From the NCBI GenBank assembly GCA_030220185.1, contig JASPKZ010003432.1, forward strand, positions 1,798,001 to 1,862,000: 64,000 bases of DNA, in the 5' to 3' direction. Position 1 is the stretch's first letter, and every line of letters starts with the position of its first letter. Positions 63,568-64,000 of this stretch are shown one piece after another. The translations under genes and the position numbers were made by a program. The notes below the pieces were generated by a model. It was not told the origin of the DNA. It made no database searches and saw nothing but the letters and a program-made list of their open reading frames with translations. This stretch comes from Diploptera punctata (lineage: Eukaryota > Arthropoda > Insecta > Blattodea > Blaberidae).

Positions 63568-64000
63568 AATAAGTAAAAGGAAAAATTTATATTGTAATTA
63601 TTTTTAGATACCGTGTGCTGTTTACCCGGCTGTTTAATATTTGTAGGAATAACAATCATATTATTAACAATAATTCAATGATGACGCAGGGATCTACTCA
63701 TCTCAATCTTCTTGGCATAAATGAACTGAAAGATGCAAATTAATGTACTTCTTATGATTAATTGAATAAGTAAAATGCAAAATAATTATAAATGTATATC
63801 ATAATTATTTTAAGATTCCCCGTGCTGATTACCCAGTGTTGCCTGGGATTCTACTTATCACAATCTTCTTGCCATAAATGAGCTAAAAGACAAAATTCAT
63901 TATTGTGAGTTATCCGTAAAAGAATACCCGCCATGTGCTGTTATGCTTGCACAGGAATCTACGTAATTGTCTCGATCTTCTTGGCATCAATGAAAGACAA
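63568..64000. repeat. Diverged copies of an interspersed repeat
   Basis: CCGTGTGCTG/CCCGTGCTGATTACCC/CCGCCATGTGCTG and ATCTTCTTGGCAT-type phrases recur at about 63610, 63705, 63815, 63860, 63930 and 63980, an irregular tandem series about 110-200 bp apart. Related to 54725-55190. No paracaspase exon found. Confidence 0.55.

Noticed and set aside
59563..64000. Paracaspase catalytic exons
   Set aside because: Searched for caspase-like blocks around His and Cys motifs on the plus strand; only repeats, SINE and LINE sequence were found. The domain probably lies beyond the window.

Overview
This is a eukaryotic, AT-rich, intron- and repeat-dominated window, very probably from an arthropod. The mix of RTE-like, RNase-H-bearing and Penelope-like retroelements, several tRNA-headed SINE families, long microsatellites and a frequent TAGGCCTA palindrome resembles large insect genomes. 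A cockroach such as Periplaneta is my best guess, from recall of the RTE C-terminal protein style; the species is not proven by the sequence.

The only host gene I can support is the 5' half of a MALT1-type paracaspase on the + strand. Five coding exons (43395-43531, 46933-47084, 52128-52308, 56411-56669, 59296-59391) join in frame with GT/AG borders into 275 codons: a death domain on exons 1-2, a first Ig domain on exons 3-4 and a second Ig domain on exons 4-5. A 40-nt microexon candidate follows at 59523-59562. The paracaspase domain must lie beyond base 64000. The introns hold much of the repeat content of the right half of the window.

Regions: 1-12 kb holds decayed LINE tails, SINE pieces, a dead mariner and microsatellites. 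11.9-15.8 kb holds a nearly intact 3.2-kb RTE-like LINE (endonuclease plus reverse transcriptase, broken only by three single-base insertions) nested inside a roughly 730-bp repeat that has two more copies in the window. 16.4-19.7 kb is bounded by a 12-bp inverted repeat and contains a perfect 132-bp foldback, four 165-bp tandem units and a 1-kb GATA array. 20-27 kb holds tRNA-like foldback elements, a SINE, a Penelope-like element (PLE) with 435-bp inverted arms and PLE tail hairpins. 28-43 kb holds SINEs, several LINE fragments and a Helitron-like element. 43-64 kb holds the MALT1 gene with PLEs, SINEs and LINEs in its introns.

Most interesting: PLE tails at six separate places carry hammerhead-ribozyme-like motifs. 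They share a CUGANGA-type box, one extra nucleotide, a helix II hairpin, GAAA, a short helix III that is almost always a perfect 6-8-nt palindrome of different sequence, then UH. Helix I pairs also differ between copies yet stay complementary in the better copies. This covariation suggests selected RNA structure, with helix III able to form between two copies (a dimeric ribozyme). Second is a class of foldback elements whose arms are tRNA-like sequences. Third is a SINE with a perfect 14-bp target duplication ending 34-48 bases before the MALT1 exon 3 acceptor.
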